DNA from: Novosphingobium sp. B 225
GTDB lineage: Bacteria; Pseudomonadota; Alphaproteobacteria; Sphingomonadales; Sphingomonadaceae
Assembly (NCBI RefSeq): GCF_002198665.1
Contig: NZ_MWLM01000069.1
Span: 3,663-67,662, forward strand
Direction: 5' to 3'
DNA length: 64,000 nt
Below are positions 46,061 to 54,838 of this stretch, piece by piece. The notes beneath the pieces are model-generated. The model saw nothing but the letters and a program-made list of their open reading frames with translations, did no database searches and was not told the DNA's origin. The translations under genes were made by a program, and so were the position numbers. The first letter of the stretch is position 1, and every line of letters starts with the position of its first letter.

Positions 46061-47638
46061 GTGAAGCTCACAACACCGCCACGCGTCAGCCCGCAGCAGT
46101 TCGATGTGGCCATGCAGGCCATGGCCGGGGTCGTCGGCAAGGACTGGGTGATGGCCAGCGATGCTGACCGCGATGCCTATGCCGATGCTTATGCACCGGG
46201 GCCGCAAGAACAATGGCCTGCCGGGGCCGCAGTGGCGCCTGCCTCGGTGGAGGAAGTGCAGGCTTTGGTCCGCCTCGCCAACGAACACAAGGTCCCGCTG
46301 TGGCCGGTCGCGCGCGGCAAGAACCTGGGTTACGGCACCGCCGCGCCGCGCATGGCAGGCAGCGTGGTGCTCGATCTGGGCCGGATGAACAAGATCCTCG
46401 AACTGGATGACAAGCTCGCCTACTGCGTGGTCGAGCCGGGCGTCGGGTTCTTTGACCTGTACGAGGAAATTCAGCGCAAGAAATTGCCGCTGTGGATGAG
46501 CGTGCCGGGCAATGCCTGGGGCAGCGTGATCGGCAATGCGCTGGAACACGGGATCGGCTACACCCCCTATGGCCTCCATGCCCGCAACCTCTGCGGGGTC
46601 GAGGCGGTGCTGCCCGACGGCGATGTGGTGCGCACCGGGATGGGCGCGATGAAGGACAATCCGGCCTGGCACCTGTTCCCGATGAGCTATGGCCCGACCT
46701 TTGATCTGGCCTTCACCCAGTCAAACCTGGGGGTCGTGACCAAGGCCGGGATCTGGCTGCAACCGGCACCCGAAAGCAGCCTGGAACTGGTGTTCGACAT
46801 TCCCGAAGCGGGGGATGTGGGCTGGGTGGTCGATACGATCGCCCCGCTCAAGATTTCGGGCCTGATCGATCAGAACGTGTTCATCCCCAGCTGGCTGGGC
46901 AAGATGGTGCTGAAGGGGCAGCGCAAGGATTTCTGGGACAAGCCCGGCGCGATTCCCGAATGGCGGGTGCAGGAACTGCTGAAAGAGCACAAGCTGGGCT
47001 ACTGGCAGGTCGCGCTGCGGCTCTATGGCGAAGAACCGGTGGTCAAGGCCAAGGCCGAGATCATCAAGGCTGCGATGGCGAAGAACCTGAAAGCCCCCCC
47101 GGCTGAAAACTGGTGGCGCAGCGGCGATCCGATCCATGCCTATGAAACCACCATGGGCATCCCCAGCGCCGTGCCGCTGCAGATGTCGGACTGGATCGGC
47201 GGGCGCGGCGCGCACATGGGCTTTTCGCCCGTAGTCCCGGCCACCGGCAAGCACGTGCAGGGGCAGATGGAGCTCAGCCGCAAGATCATCGACAGCTTCG
47301 ATGTCGATTTCTACGCCAGCTTCACCATCGGCGGGCGGTTCGCCAACAACGTCAACATGCTGATGTTTGACCGCGACCAGCCTGAACAGATCGCGACGAT
47401 GAAAAAGCTGTTCAACGCGCTGATCGATGAAACCGCCAAGGCCGGTTACGGCGAATATCGCACGCACCTGGGCTGGATGGACCGGGTGATGGATACGTTT
47501 GATTTCAACGACGGGGCGCTGCGCCGGTTCAATGAAAAAGTGAAGGACGCGCTCGATCCCAACGGGATCATCGCGCCGGGCAAGCAAGGGATCTGGCCCA
47601 GCGCCTACCGCGATCAGGCGAAGGAGGGCCGGGCATGA
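46061..47638 (+). CDS. VAO/4-cresol-dehydrogenase-type flavoprotein
   Basis: 525 aa FAD enzyme of the vanillyl-alcohol-oxidase/4-cresol-methylhydroxylase group, which oxidises the para side chain of 4-alkylphenols through a quinone methide. GTG 46061 has GGGGGAGAG upstream. FAD domain: VARGKNLGYGTAAPR, VVEPGVGFFDLYE, SVPGNAWGSVIGNALEHGIGY. The end GIIAPGKQGIWP is typical of the group. The overlapping cytochrome c gene marks it as a dehydrogenase (like 4-cresol or eugenol hydroxylases) and not an oxidase. The covalent FAD residue could not be placed. Confidence 0.9.
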   Translation: MKLTTPPRVSPQQFDVAMQAMAGVVGKDWVMASDADRDAYADAYAPGPQEQWPAGAAVAPASVEEVQALVRLANEHKVPLWPVARGKNLGYGTAAPRMAGSVVLDLGRMNKILELDDKLAYCVVEPGVGFFDLYEEIQRKKLPLWMSVPGNAWGSVIGNALEHGIGYTPYGLHARNLCGVEAVLPDGDVVRTGMGAMKDNPAWHLFPMSYGPTFDLAFTQSNLGVVTKAGIWLQPAPESSLELVFDIPEAGDVGWVVDTIAPLKISGLIDQNVFIPSWLGKMVLKGQRKDFWDKPGAIPEWRVQELLKEHKLGYWQVALRLYGEEPVVKAKAEIIKAAMAKNLKAPPAENWWRSGDPIHAYETTMGIPSAVPLQMSDWIGGRGAHMGFSPVVPATGKHVQGQMELSRKIIDSFDVDFYASFTIGGRFANNVNMLMFDRDQPEQIATMKKLFNALIDETAKAGYGEYRTHLGWMDRVMDTFDFNDGALRRFNEKVKDALDPNGIIAPGKQGIWPSAYRDQAKEGRA

Positions 47639-48057
47639 AGCACGTGCTGACCGTGGCCGCCGTCGTGCTGCTTGCCGCCTGTTCGAAGCAGGGCGAGGCG
47701 CCTGCCGCTCCGGCGCAGGCCGGTAAAGGCCCGCCACCGCCGCCGCCTTACCAGATGCGGCCCGAAGCGCCCGGCGGCAACCGGCTGGCAGGTGGTGACG
47801 GCAAGACCCTGTTCGAAGTGAACTGCGGCTATTGCCACCTGACCGGCGGCATGGGCACCAACTTGCTGACCAAGCAGCGCATGGCCGCGGGCGAACCGCC
47901 CGAAAAGGGCCTGCTGGCCAATCGCACCGATCTTACGGCAGACTACGTCAAGCAAGTGGTGCGGCTGGGCAAAAACGCCATGCCACCGCAAACCAAGGTC
48001 GATCTGACCGATGCCGAGCTTGAGGCGGTGGCGGCCTATCTGGGGAAAGCCAAGTGA
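47635..48057 (+). CDS. Lipoprotein c-type cytochrome, electron acceptor of the flavoprotein
   Basis: 140 aa. Signal with lipobox LLAAC (Cys16), then a Pro-rich linker and a single-haem domain with CGYCH (Cys64, Cys67, His68). The probable axial Met is in KNAMPPQTKVDLTD. The ATGA overlap with the flavoprotein gene fits the PchF/PchC (or EhyB/EhyA) flavocytochrome arrangement; here the cytochrome is membrane-anchored, so electrons likely pass to the periplasmic chain. Confidence 0.88.
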   Translation: MKHVLTVAAVVLLAACSKQGEAPAAPAQAGKGPPPPPPYQMRPEAPGGNRLAGGDGKTLFEVNCGYCHLTGGMGTNLLTKQRMAAGEPPEKGLLANRTDLTADYVKQVVRLGKNAMPPQTKVDLTDAELEAVAAYLGKAK

Positions 48058-48416
48058 GCGCCGTAACCCGGCGCGGCTTGCTGAAAGCCGGGGCCGTCGC
48101 TGGTGCCGCCGTGGCCGTGCCTGCGGGGGCCATGGCGTTCAAGACCGGGGCGCTGGTGGTGCATGACAGCCGCGAGCCCCATTCGCTGGCCTTTGCGCGC
48201 ATGACGGGCGGGACCGGAATTGACCTTGCCGTCGAACACGCCCAGCGCTTTGCCGGTCTGCGCGCGGGCCTGCCCAAGGGGCGCGGGATCGAGGGCCTGA
48301 CCCGCTGGAGCGACTATGTCGCGCTGCGCCGCGAACTGTTCAGGCAGGGCTTTCGCGTGACGGCAGAGGCGCGCAGCGGGGCGCTGATCCGGTGGAGCAT
48401 GGCAGCACCGCGCTGA
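48054..48416 (+). CDS. Small Tat-signal protein of unknown function
   Basis: 120 aa starting at GTG 48054 within the cytochrome stop. Twin-arginine leader TRRGLLKAGAVAGAAVAVPAG (written in part; 5-24), mature part about 90 residues with SLAFARMTGGTGIDLAVEHAQRF. Not recognised beyond the leader. Small extra proteins are also encoded within known 4-cresol/eugenol hydroxylase operons, so a role in maturation or export of the flavoprotein is possible. It is convergent with the methyltransferase, with a 6-bp gap. Confidence 0.6.
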   Translation: MSAVTRRGLLKAGAVAGAAVAVPAGAMAFKTGALVVHDSREPHSLAFARMTGGTGIDLAVEHAQRFAGLRAGLPKGRGIEGLTRWSDYVALRRELFRQGFRVTAEARSGALIRWSMAAPR

Positions 48417-48422
48417 GCGTCT

Positions 48423-49268
48423 TCAGCCCGGGTTGCGGGCGGTTATAAACCAGCTCGCCCCGGGCATCAGCACCGAGCCGTCGCGTTCATATCCCCGGAA
48501 AGCTTCGCTGAGCGCCGCCCGCGCGCGGTCCGGCACGTCTAGACCGGCCGCCGCCAGTGGTGCGCGCATCGCCATGGCGTCCAGCACAAAGTCGATCGCA
48601 CCATCGACACCAGCGCCGCTTCCGCCCAGCGGTTGGTCGGCACGGTGCGGTCTGAAATCGACATCGACAAAGCCTGCCGCGCGCAGCATCGCACCAGTCG
48701 CTTCCGGATCGGCGAAGCGGAACGGGCCGGGTCCGTCCGGATCACGCTGCGGCACTTCCACGAACTGGCTGATGATTGCTCCGACCACCCCGATCCAGGG
48801 GTTGTCCTGGGGGGCAGCCCAGCAAGCGAACACGGCCTCGCCGCCTGGTTTCAACCAGCTGCGCATGTTGGTAAAGGCGGTCTGGCTATCGCCAAAGAAC
48901 ATCACACCAAAGCGCGAGGTGAGCCGGTCAAACGGCGCGCCAGCCGCGCGCGCGATCTGGCCGTCCGCGCACTGGAAGGTGGCGTTGCTGCGGCCTTCAC
49001 GGTCGCGCCGCTGATTGGCAAGTGCGATCAGTTGCGGGGCAATGTCGATCCCGGTTACCGCGCCTTCCGGCCCAACCGCATCAGCGATGGCCAAGGTCGT
49101 CAGCCCGCCGCCGCACCCCACATCGACCACCCGCTCACCGGGCCGGAACGCTGCTTCAGCGATCAGCGCCGCGCCGATCGGTGCGATCATCGATTCGAAC
49201 TGGTCGATATGTTCAAGCCAGCGATTGCCTACCTCTCCGGCCCAGTCTTCCATTTCGATGTCGCTCAT
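48423..49268 (-). CDS. Class I SAM-dependent methyltransferase
   Basis: 281 aa. SAM motif I VVDVGCGGGLTTLA (about 46-59), motif II region GIDIAPQLIALA, then FDRLTSRFGVMFF. UbiE/Methyltransf_11-like. GAGGAGACC lies upstream of the ATG at 49268. The substrate is unknown; a phenolic O-methyltransferase would be odd in a catabolic cluster, so it may act on something else. It is divergent from the GST operon with a 97-bp gap. Confidence 0.85.
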   Translation of the reverse strand: MSDIEMEDWAGEVGNRWLEHIDQFESMIAPIGAALIAEAAFRPGERVVDVGCGGGLTTLAIADAVGPEGAVTGIDIAPQLIALANQRRDREGRSNATFQCADGQIARAAGAPFDRLTSRFGVMFFGDSQTAFTNMRSWLKPGGEAVFACWAAPQDNPWIGVVGAIISQFVEVPQRDPDGPGPFRFADPEATGAMLRAAGFVDVDFRPHRADQPLGGSGAGVDGAIDFVLDAMAMRAPLAAAGLDVPDRARAALSEAFRGYERDGSVLMPGASWFITARNPG

Positions 49269-49305
49269 GGCGGGTCTCCTCTCTCACGAATTCCTAATAT
49301 GGCAC

Positions 49306-49344
49306 TTGACCTGATGATAGTCTGTTTTAGTATGCAATACATAC
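49306..49344. promoter_or_regulatory. Promoter and dyad of the GST operon
   Basis: TTGACC (49306-49311), 16 bp, TAGTAT (49328-49333) resembles a sigma-70 promoter. The dyad GTATG-CAATA-CATAC (49330-49344) overlaps the -10 box and transcription start, a position for a repressor. It is different from the TAACAATTGTTA type, so another regulator is likely. Confidence 0.5.
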
Positions 49345-49365
49345 AAAAAACAGGAAAGGTCCGGA

Positions 49366-50190
49366 ATGGCCGAAGTCACCCTCTATCATTGGGAGCCGAA
49401 CGCCAACTCCGGCAAGCCGATGCTGGCCTTGATGGAAAAGGGTGTCACGTTCGACAGCCACTACATCGACATGCTGAACTTCGATCAGCACCGGCCCGAA
49501 TACCTTGCGATCAACCCGCAGGGGACGATCCCGGCGATGACCCATCGTGGCACCTGGGGTGACCGGGTGCTGGTCGAATCCACCGCGATCATGGAATATG
49601 TCAACGAACAGTTCGACGGGCCAGACCTGATGCCCGGCGATGCGCGCGATCGCTGGCGGATCCGCTGGTGGATGAAATTCATGGATCAGTGGCTCGCCCC
49701 CAGCTTCTCGATGTTCGGGTGGAAATTCTTCGTCGGCCCCAATGCGCTGAAGGCGCACGGGCAGGACAAGATCGAAGCGCAGATTGCGCGCATTCCGCTG
49801 CCCGAACGCCAGACCGCCTGGCGCAAGGCGGTGTTCGGCCTGTTCAGCGAAGCAGAAATGGCCGAAAGTGGTCGGCGGATCGGGGTGGGCATCCAGATGC
49901 TGGAGGCGGAACTGGGCAAGCGCGAATGGCTCGCCTCGGACCAGTATTCGCTGGCCGATGTGAACGGCTTCAACCTCGCCTATGCCATGCCGCTGTCGCA
50001 ACCGCATCTCGCCAACGATGATCTGACCCCCAACATCATGCGCTGGCTGCGCGCGATCTATCGCCGCCCCGCCACGCGCGAATGCTGGAAACTGGGCCGC
50101 ACTCCGATGGCAAGCCGGGTCGAGATTCTGGAGCAGGACTACATCCCGCCGCGCGACGAGAGCGAAGGCATTGCGAGCGGAGTGCGCTGA
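49366..50190 (+). CDS. Glutathione S-transferase, LigF-like beta-etherase candidate
   Basis: 274 aa. N-terminal thioredoxin-like domain NANSGKPMLALMEKGVTF with the Asn/Ser region that binds GSH in Lig-type GSTs, then the helical domain. IPLPERQTAWRKAVFG and VGIQMLEAELGKREWLASDQYSLADVNGF resemble SYK-6 LigF (IPIPEQQLKWRR..., ...ADICNF) as I recall it. LigF attacks the beta-aryl ether carbon of oxidised lignin dimers with glutathione. The first gene of the GST-GST-ligase-PQQ operon, which fits that role. Stereospecificity cannot be told. Confidence 0.8.
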   Translation: MAEVTLYHWEPNANSGKPMLALMEKGVTFDSHYIDMLNFDQHRPEYLAINPQGTIPAMTHRGTWGDRVLVESTAIMEYVNEQFDGPDLMPGDARDRWRIRWWMKFMDQWLAPSFSMFGWKFFVGPNALKAHGQDKIEAQIARIPLPERQTAWRKAVFGLFSEAEMAESGRRIGVGIQMLEAELGKREWLASDQYSLADVNGFNLAYAMPLSQPHLANDDLTPNIMRWLRAIYRRPATRECWKLGRTPMASRVEILEQDYIPPRDESEGIASGVR

Positions 50191-50191
50191 G

Positions 50192-50944
50192 ATGAGCATG
50201 ATCCTGTACCATGGGGAACCCAACGGTCCGTCGCTGGCCGTGCTGGCCGCACTCGCCGAAAGCGGGGTTGAGGCAGAGTGCCGCCCGATCAATCTGCTCG
50301 CGGGGGACCGCCACACATTGCCCGGCCTAACCGATGCCGTGGCCCGCGACATGGGGGTGGAAGGCGAAGGTCCGGTGCTGGTGGTCGATGGTGAGGCGAT
50401 GACCGAGTCCGTGTTCATCGCCCAGTTCCTTGACGAGCGCGGCAAGCAGTCGCTCCAGCCCAGGGAGGCATTCGCCCACTGGCAGATGCTGATGTGGTGC
50501 CGCCGGATAACCGAACGCTGTGCGCCAGCGGCGGCGTTTCTGGGGTGCCGGGCCTATGCAGCGGGCAAGCTCGGTTCGCCTGCGATTGCCAGCGCGGACC
50601 TTGCTGCGCGCTGGGCTGCGGTGCAGGCGGGTGACTTTCCCGAAGAGCAGGTGGCGGATTCGGTCCGCCACGTCACTGCGACGGTGCAGCTGGTCGAGGA
50701 CCAGCTGGCTGACGGGCGCGACTGGTTGATGGGGCCGCTGACACTGGCAGACTTCGAAAGCTATGGCTGGCTGACCGGAATGGTCGCACTGGTTCCAGAG
50801 GCCTTCGCCGGTCAGGACCGCGCCACTGCCTGGCTCGCTCGCGTCCGCGCCCATCCCGCCGTGCAAAACGCGCTGGCGCAGGCCACGGGTGCCAATCCTG
50901 AACAGTCCTGGGCTCCCGGCCCGGAAATCAACCGGTGGGGTTAA
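50192..50944 (+). CDS. Second glutathione S-transferase-like protein
   Basis: 250 aa from ATG 50192, one base after the upstream stop. A GST N-domain is less clear (MSMILYHGEPNGPSLAVLAALAESGV), but the NGPS, ESVFIAQFLDE and helical C-domain (LMGPLTLADFESYGWLTGM) are GST-like. Divergent from its neighbour, so not a recent duplication. A glutathione-removing role (like LigG or Nu-class GSTs) on the LigF-type product is a reasonable guess. It ends 3 bp before the acyl-CoA ligase start. Confidence 0.72.
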   Translation: MSMILYHGEPNGPSLAVLAALAESGVEAECRPINLLAGDRHTLPGLTDAVARDMGVEGEGPVLVVDGEAMTESVFIAQFLDERGKQSLQPREAFAHWQMLMWCRRITERCAPAAAFLGCRAYAAGKLGSPAIASADLAARWAAVQAGDFPEEQVADSVRHVTATVQLVEDQLADGRDWLMGPLTLADFESYGWLTGMVALVPEAFAGQDRATAWLARVRAHPAVQNALAQATGANPEQSWAPGPEINRWG

Positions 50945-50947
50945 ACC

Positions 50948-52513
50948 ATGCGTTCCATTGACTATTTCGACCGCGGCCATGACCGCGACCCCCAGCGCCT
51001 TGCGATTATCGACACCGCCAGCGGGCTCAAGCTGACTTTTGCAGAGGTCAAGGAATTGACCGAGCGGATCGCCGCTGCGCTGCAGCGCGGGGGCTTCCAG
51101 AGCCAGGATCTGTTGGGGCTGTATGGCCCGAACGACGGGATGCTGCTGGTGGTGCTGCTGGCGATGTGGCGCGCGAATGGCAAGTGGATCCCGGTCAACA
51201 CCCGCAACGCGATTGACGCCAATGCTGGCTATATCAACTATGTGCGCTGCCAGTGGATGTTCTACCATTCGTCAAAAGCGGACGAGGTGGAGCAGCTCAA
51301 AGCGCTGTGCCCGCCGCTGCGGCACTTCGTATGTCTCGATCAGCCCTGCGGCGATGATCCCAGCCTGGAGCAGTTCATGGCCGGGGTCAGCGCTGCCGAC
51401 TTTGTCGAACCCGAGATCGACGCCTTCGGCAATATGATGGACATGGTCGGGATATTCCCCACCGGCGGCACCACCGGCCCCAGCAAGGGCGCGAACGTCA
51501 CCAACCTGGGTTGGGGAACCATGATCGAAACCGCCGCCGATGCCATGGGCGGGCGCACTGAAGCTCCCGTAGCGCTGGTCTCTGCCCCGATCACCCACGC
51601 CGCCGGGCCGATCGCGCTTTCAACGATGAGTTTGGGGGCGACCCAGGTAATCCTGCCCGGTTTCGATGCCGAGGAAGTCTTGCAGGCCATCGATCACTAC
51701 AAGATCACCCACATGTACCTGCCGCCAACCGCGCTCTATCAGCTGCTCGCCTCGCCCAAGCTGGACAGTCATGACTATTCCAGCCTCAGGATCTTCATTC
51801 TGGTCGGCAGCCCGTGCAGTCCGGAAAAGCTGCGGCAGGCGGTGGAAGTGTTCGGGCCGTGTATGTGCCAGAGCTATGGTCAGGTCGAATGCCCGATGAT
51901 CGTCGCCTGGTTCCCGCCCGAGGACGTCGCGCGATTTGCGAAGGAAGCGCCGGAAAAGCTGGCGAGCTGCGGCAAAGTAACCCGTTCGATCAAGGTCGCG
52001 CTGCTGGATGACGATGGCAAGCAGGTAGCCCTGGGCGAAAGCGGAGAGATCTGCGCGCGCGGGGTGCTGGTCTCGCACTCCTACTTCGAAAAACCCGAGG
52101 AAACGGCGGAAGTGCGCAAGTTCGGCTGGCACCATACCGGCGATGTCGGCAAATTCGATGCCGATGGCTATCTCTACATTGTCGATCGCAAGAAGGACAT
52201 GGTCGTGACCGGCGGGTTCAACGTCTTCACCACCGAGGTCGAAGCCTGCATCACCGAACTGCCGCAAGTGCGCGAATGCTGCGTGTTCGGGATTCCACAC
52301 GAAAAGTGGGGCGAACAGGTCCACGCAGTCGTCGTTGCGGACGGAATCAGCGCAGAAGCGGTCATTACTCACACCAAAAATCGCCTCGGCGGGGTCAAAG
52401 CGCCGAAAACAGTTGCATTTATAGACTCGATTCCGCGAACAGCAGCGGGCAAGATGGATAAGAAGGAACTGCGCAAGCCATATTGGGGTGGCAGTGACCG
52501 GATGGTCAATTGA
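50948..52513 (+). CDS. AMP-forming acyl-CoA synthetase
   Basis: 521 aa ANL-family ligase. Adenylation motif FPTGGTTGPSKGANVTN (about 171-187), YGQVECPM, HHTGDVGKFDADGYLYIVDRK, and the C-terminal Lys motif PRTAAGKMDKKEL are all present. It converts a carboxylic acid to its CoA thioester. Candidate substrates are an aromatic beta-keto acid from ether cleavage (vanilloyl acetate type) or ferulate for the ferB-type enzyme. The sequence does not decide. Confidence 0.9.
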   Translation: MRSIDYFDRGHDRDPQRLAIIDTASGLKLTFAEVKELTERIAAALQRGGFQSQDLLGLYGPNDGMLLVVLLAMWRANGKWIPVNTRNAIDANAGYINYVRCQWMFYHSSKADEVEQLKALCPPLRHFVCLDQPCGDDPSLEQFMAGVSAADFVEPEIDAFGNMMDMVGIFPTGGTTGPSKGANVTNLGWGTMIETAADAMGGRTEAPVALVSAPITHAAGPIALSTMSLGATQVILPGFDAEEVLQAIDHYKITHMYLPPTALYQLLASPKLDSHDYSSLRIFILVGSPCSPEKLRQAVEVFGPCMCQSYGQVECPMIVAWFPPEDVARFAKEAPEKLASCGKVTRSIKVALLDDDGKQVALGESGEICARGVLVSHSYFEKPEETAEVRKFGWHHTGDVGKFDADGYLYIVDRKKDMVVTGGFNVFTTEVEACITELPQVRECCVFGIPHEKWGEQVHAVVVADGISAEAVITHTKNRLGGVKAPKTVAFIDSIPRTAAGKMDKKELRKPYWGGSDRMVN

Positions 52514-52560
52514 TCTGACTTCGTGCCAAGCGAAGCGGGGGAATTTGGAGAGGGATTGAA

Positions 52561-54672
52561 ATGCGTTTGAAGCTGCTTGCCGCCATCTGTCTGTTGCCGC
52601 TTGCCGCCTGCGGCAAGCATGCCTCGCCCCCGGTAACCGAAGGCGTCACCGACGCAATGATCGCCTCTGCCCCTGAAGGTGAATGGCTCACCTATGGCCG
52701 AGACTATGCCGAGCAGCGCTTTTCGCCGCTGACCTTGGTCAACGATACGAACATCGGCCAACTGGGCCTGGCGTGGAGCCACGATCTGGAAACCGCGCGC
52801 GGGCAGGAAGCGACTCCGCTGATGCATGACGGCGTGCTGTACGTCTCCACCGCCTGGTCGATGGTCAAGGCGTTCGATGCCAAGACCGGCGCGCTCAAAT
52901 GGTCCTATGACCCCAAGGTCCCGCGCGACACGCTGGTCCGCGCCTGCTGTGATGCAGTCAATCGCGGCGTCGCGCTTTATGGTGACAAGGTCTATGTCGG
53001 CACGCTCGACGGGCGACTGGTCGGGCTGGATCAGAAGACTGGCAAGGTTGCCTTCGAGAAGGTCGTGGTCCCCAACCAGAAGGATTACACCATCACCGGC
53101 GCGCCGCGCGTGGCCAAAGGGAAGATCCTGATCGGTTCGGGCGGCGCCGAATACAAGGCACGCGGTTACATTGCCGCCTATGATCCGCAGACCGGCGATG
53201 AATTGTGGAAGTTCCACACCGTTCCCGGCAACCCGGCTGACGGGTTTGAAAACAAGGCCATGGAAGAAGCCGCCAAGACCTGGGGCAATTCCAAGTGGTG
53301 GGAACTGGGCGGTGGCGGCACCGTGTGGGATTCGATCACTTATGATCCCGCCACCAATCTGGTCTATTTCGGCACCGGCAATGCTGAACCGTGGAATCCG
53401 GCCGCCAATGGCCGCGCCGGCGACAGCCTTTACACCAGCTCGATCGTCGCGATCGACGCGGATAGCGGCGAGTACAAATGGCACTTCCAGGAAACTCCGG
53501 AAGACCGCTGGGACTTCGATTCCAATGCGCAAATCACTGCCGCCGATCTGGACGTGAACGGGCAAAAGCGCCGCGTGGTGCTGCATGCGCCCAAGAACGG
53601 CTATTTCTACATGCTCGATGCCAAGACCGGCCAATTCATCAGCGCCGGGGTGTTCTCGCAGCAGACCTGGACCACCGGGATCGATCCCAAGACCGGACGC
53701 GCCCAGATCAATCCCGAAGCCAAGTACGAACAGACCGGCAAGCCCTTCCTTTCGCTTCCCGGTGCCGCCGGCGCACACAGCTGGCAACCGATGAGCTTCA
53801 GCCAGAAGACGGGGCTGGTCTATATTCCCGCCAACCTGGCCGGCATGCCCTATGCCGCCGCCAAGGACTGGAAGCCCAGCGATATCGGTTTCCAGACCGG
53901 GATGGACGGCGCGCTGACAGCAGCCCCGGCTGACAAGGCGATCCGTGAAGGAGCCAAGGCGGTTACCACCGGCGCGCTGATCGCCTGGGATCCGATCAAG
54001 CAGAAGGAAGCCTGGCGCGTCACTTTCACCGGTCCATGGAACGGCGGCACGCTGTCGACCGCCGGTAACCTGGTGTTCCAGGGCAACGCCGATGGCTATT
54101 TCGCGGCCTATAGCGCGGACAAGGGTGCCAAGCTCTGGTCATTCCCGACCCAGACCGGGGTGATCGCCGCGCCGATGACTTACACCGTCGATGGCGAACA
54201 ATATGTTGCCGTCATGGCCGGTTGGGGCGGGGTGTGGGACGTCGCGACTGGCGTCGTCGCGCGCAAGAGCGCCGGGCATTACAACATCAGCCGTCTGCTG
54301 GTGTTCAAGCTTGGAGCCAAGGGCACGCTGCCCGCGATGAAGAGCATCAATGACCTGCCGCTCGATCCGCCGCCGTTCACCGGCAAGCCGGAACAGGCCG
54401 CCGCCGGTGCAGACAAGTTCGCGCGCTACTGCTCGGTCTGCCATGGCGACGCCGCGCTGCCCGGCACGCTCAACCCCGACCTGCGCCGCTCGCAGTACAT
54501 CAATGCCGCCGAAGGTATCCGCGCGGTGGTGATCGACGGGGTGCTGATGCACGGCGACAATCCGAAGGGCATGGTCTCGTTCAAGTCGTCACTCAGCCCG
54601 GATGATGTCGAAAACATCCGCCAGTACCTGATCAAGCGCGCCAACGAGGACAAGGCGCTGGGCGAGAAGTAG
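52561..54672 (+). CDS. PQQ-dependent quinohaemoprotein dehydrogenase, lipoprotein (second)
   Basis: 703 aa, GGAGAGG upstream. Lipobox LAAC (Cys17). PQQ propeller with vicinal Cys129-Cys130 (RACCDAVNRG) and EDRWDFDSN. C-terminal cytochrome c domain CSVCH (Cys624, Cys627, His628). It is a paralogue of the 43299 protein with the same architecture but clearly diverged sequence. As last gene of the GST-ligase operon it may oxidise the primary alcohol left after ether cleavage, such as hydroxypropiovanillone; this is inferred from the operon. Confidence 0.92.
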   Translation: MRLKLLAAICLLPLAACGKHASPPVTEGVTDAMIASAPEGEWLTYGRDYAEQRFSPLTLVNDTNIGQLGLAWSHDLETARGQEATPLMHDGVLYVSTAWSMVKAFDAKTGALKWSYDPKVPRDTLVRACCDAVNRGVALYGDKVYVGTLDGRLVGLDQKTGKVAFEKVVVPNQKDYTITGAPRVAKGKILIGSGGAEYKARGYIAAYDPQTGDELWKFHTVPGNPADGFENKAMEEAAKTWGNSKWWELGGGGTVWDSITYDPATNLVYFGTGNAEPWNPAANGRAGDSLYTSSIVAIDADSGEYKWHFQETPEDRWDFDSNAQITAADLDVNGQKRRVVLHAPKNGYFYMLDAKTGQFISAGVFSQQTWTTGIDPKTGRAQINPEAKYEQTGKPFLSLPGAAGAHSWQPMSFSQKTGLVYIPANLAGMPYAAAKDWKPSDIGFQTGMDGALTAAPADKAIREGAKAVTTGALIAWDPIKQKEAWRVTFTGPWNGGTLSTAGNLVFQGNADGYFAAYSADKGAKLWSFPTQTGVIAAPMTYTVDGEQYVAVMAGWGGVWDVATGVVARKSAGHYNISRLLVFKLGAKGTLPAMKSINDLPLDPPPFTGKPEQAAAGADKFARYCSVCHGDAALPGTLNPDLRRSQYINAAEGIRAVVIDGVLMHGDNPKGMVSFKSSLSPDDVENIRQYLIKRANEDKALGEK

Positions 54673-54684
54673 GGCCGGTTCTGA

Positions 54685-54829
54685 TCCTCTCCATTTTTGC
54701 GTAGCACAAATGGGGAGGGGGACCGTCCGCGTAGCGGATGGTGGAGGGGTAAGGGCCTTGCAGCACTACCCCTCCGTCAATTCCTGCGGAACTGCCACCT
54801 CCCCATTTGGCTTCGCAAAATGGAGAGGG
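54685..54829. repeat. Intergenic palindrome, CTCCCC/GGGGAG family (large copy)
   Basis: Arms of about 38 bp at both ends (TCCTCTCCATTTTTGCG from 54685; CGCAAAATGGAGAGGGA to 54829), each with an internal ATTTTGCG / CGCAAAAT-type hairpin, and an inner GGAGGGGTA / TACCCCTCC pair. It sits between the convergent PQQ and alcohol dehydrogenase genes and resembles 29635-29743. Confidence 0.85.
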
Positions 54830-54838
54830 ACTACGAAC

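Noticed and set aside
52369-53787. 472-aa minus-strand frame opposite the second quinohaemoprotein gene
   Set aside because: Shadow of a repeat-rich propeller gene; no recognisable domain.
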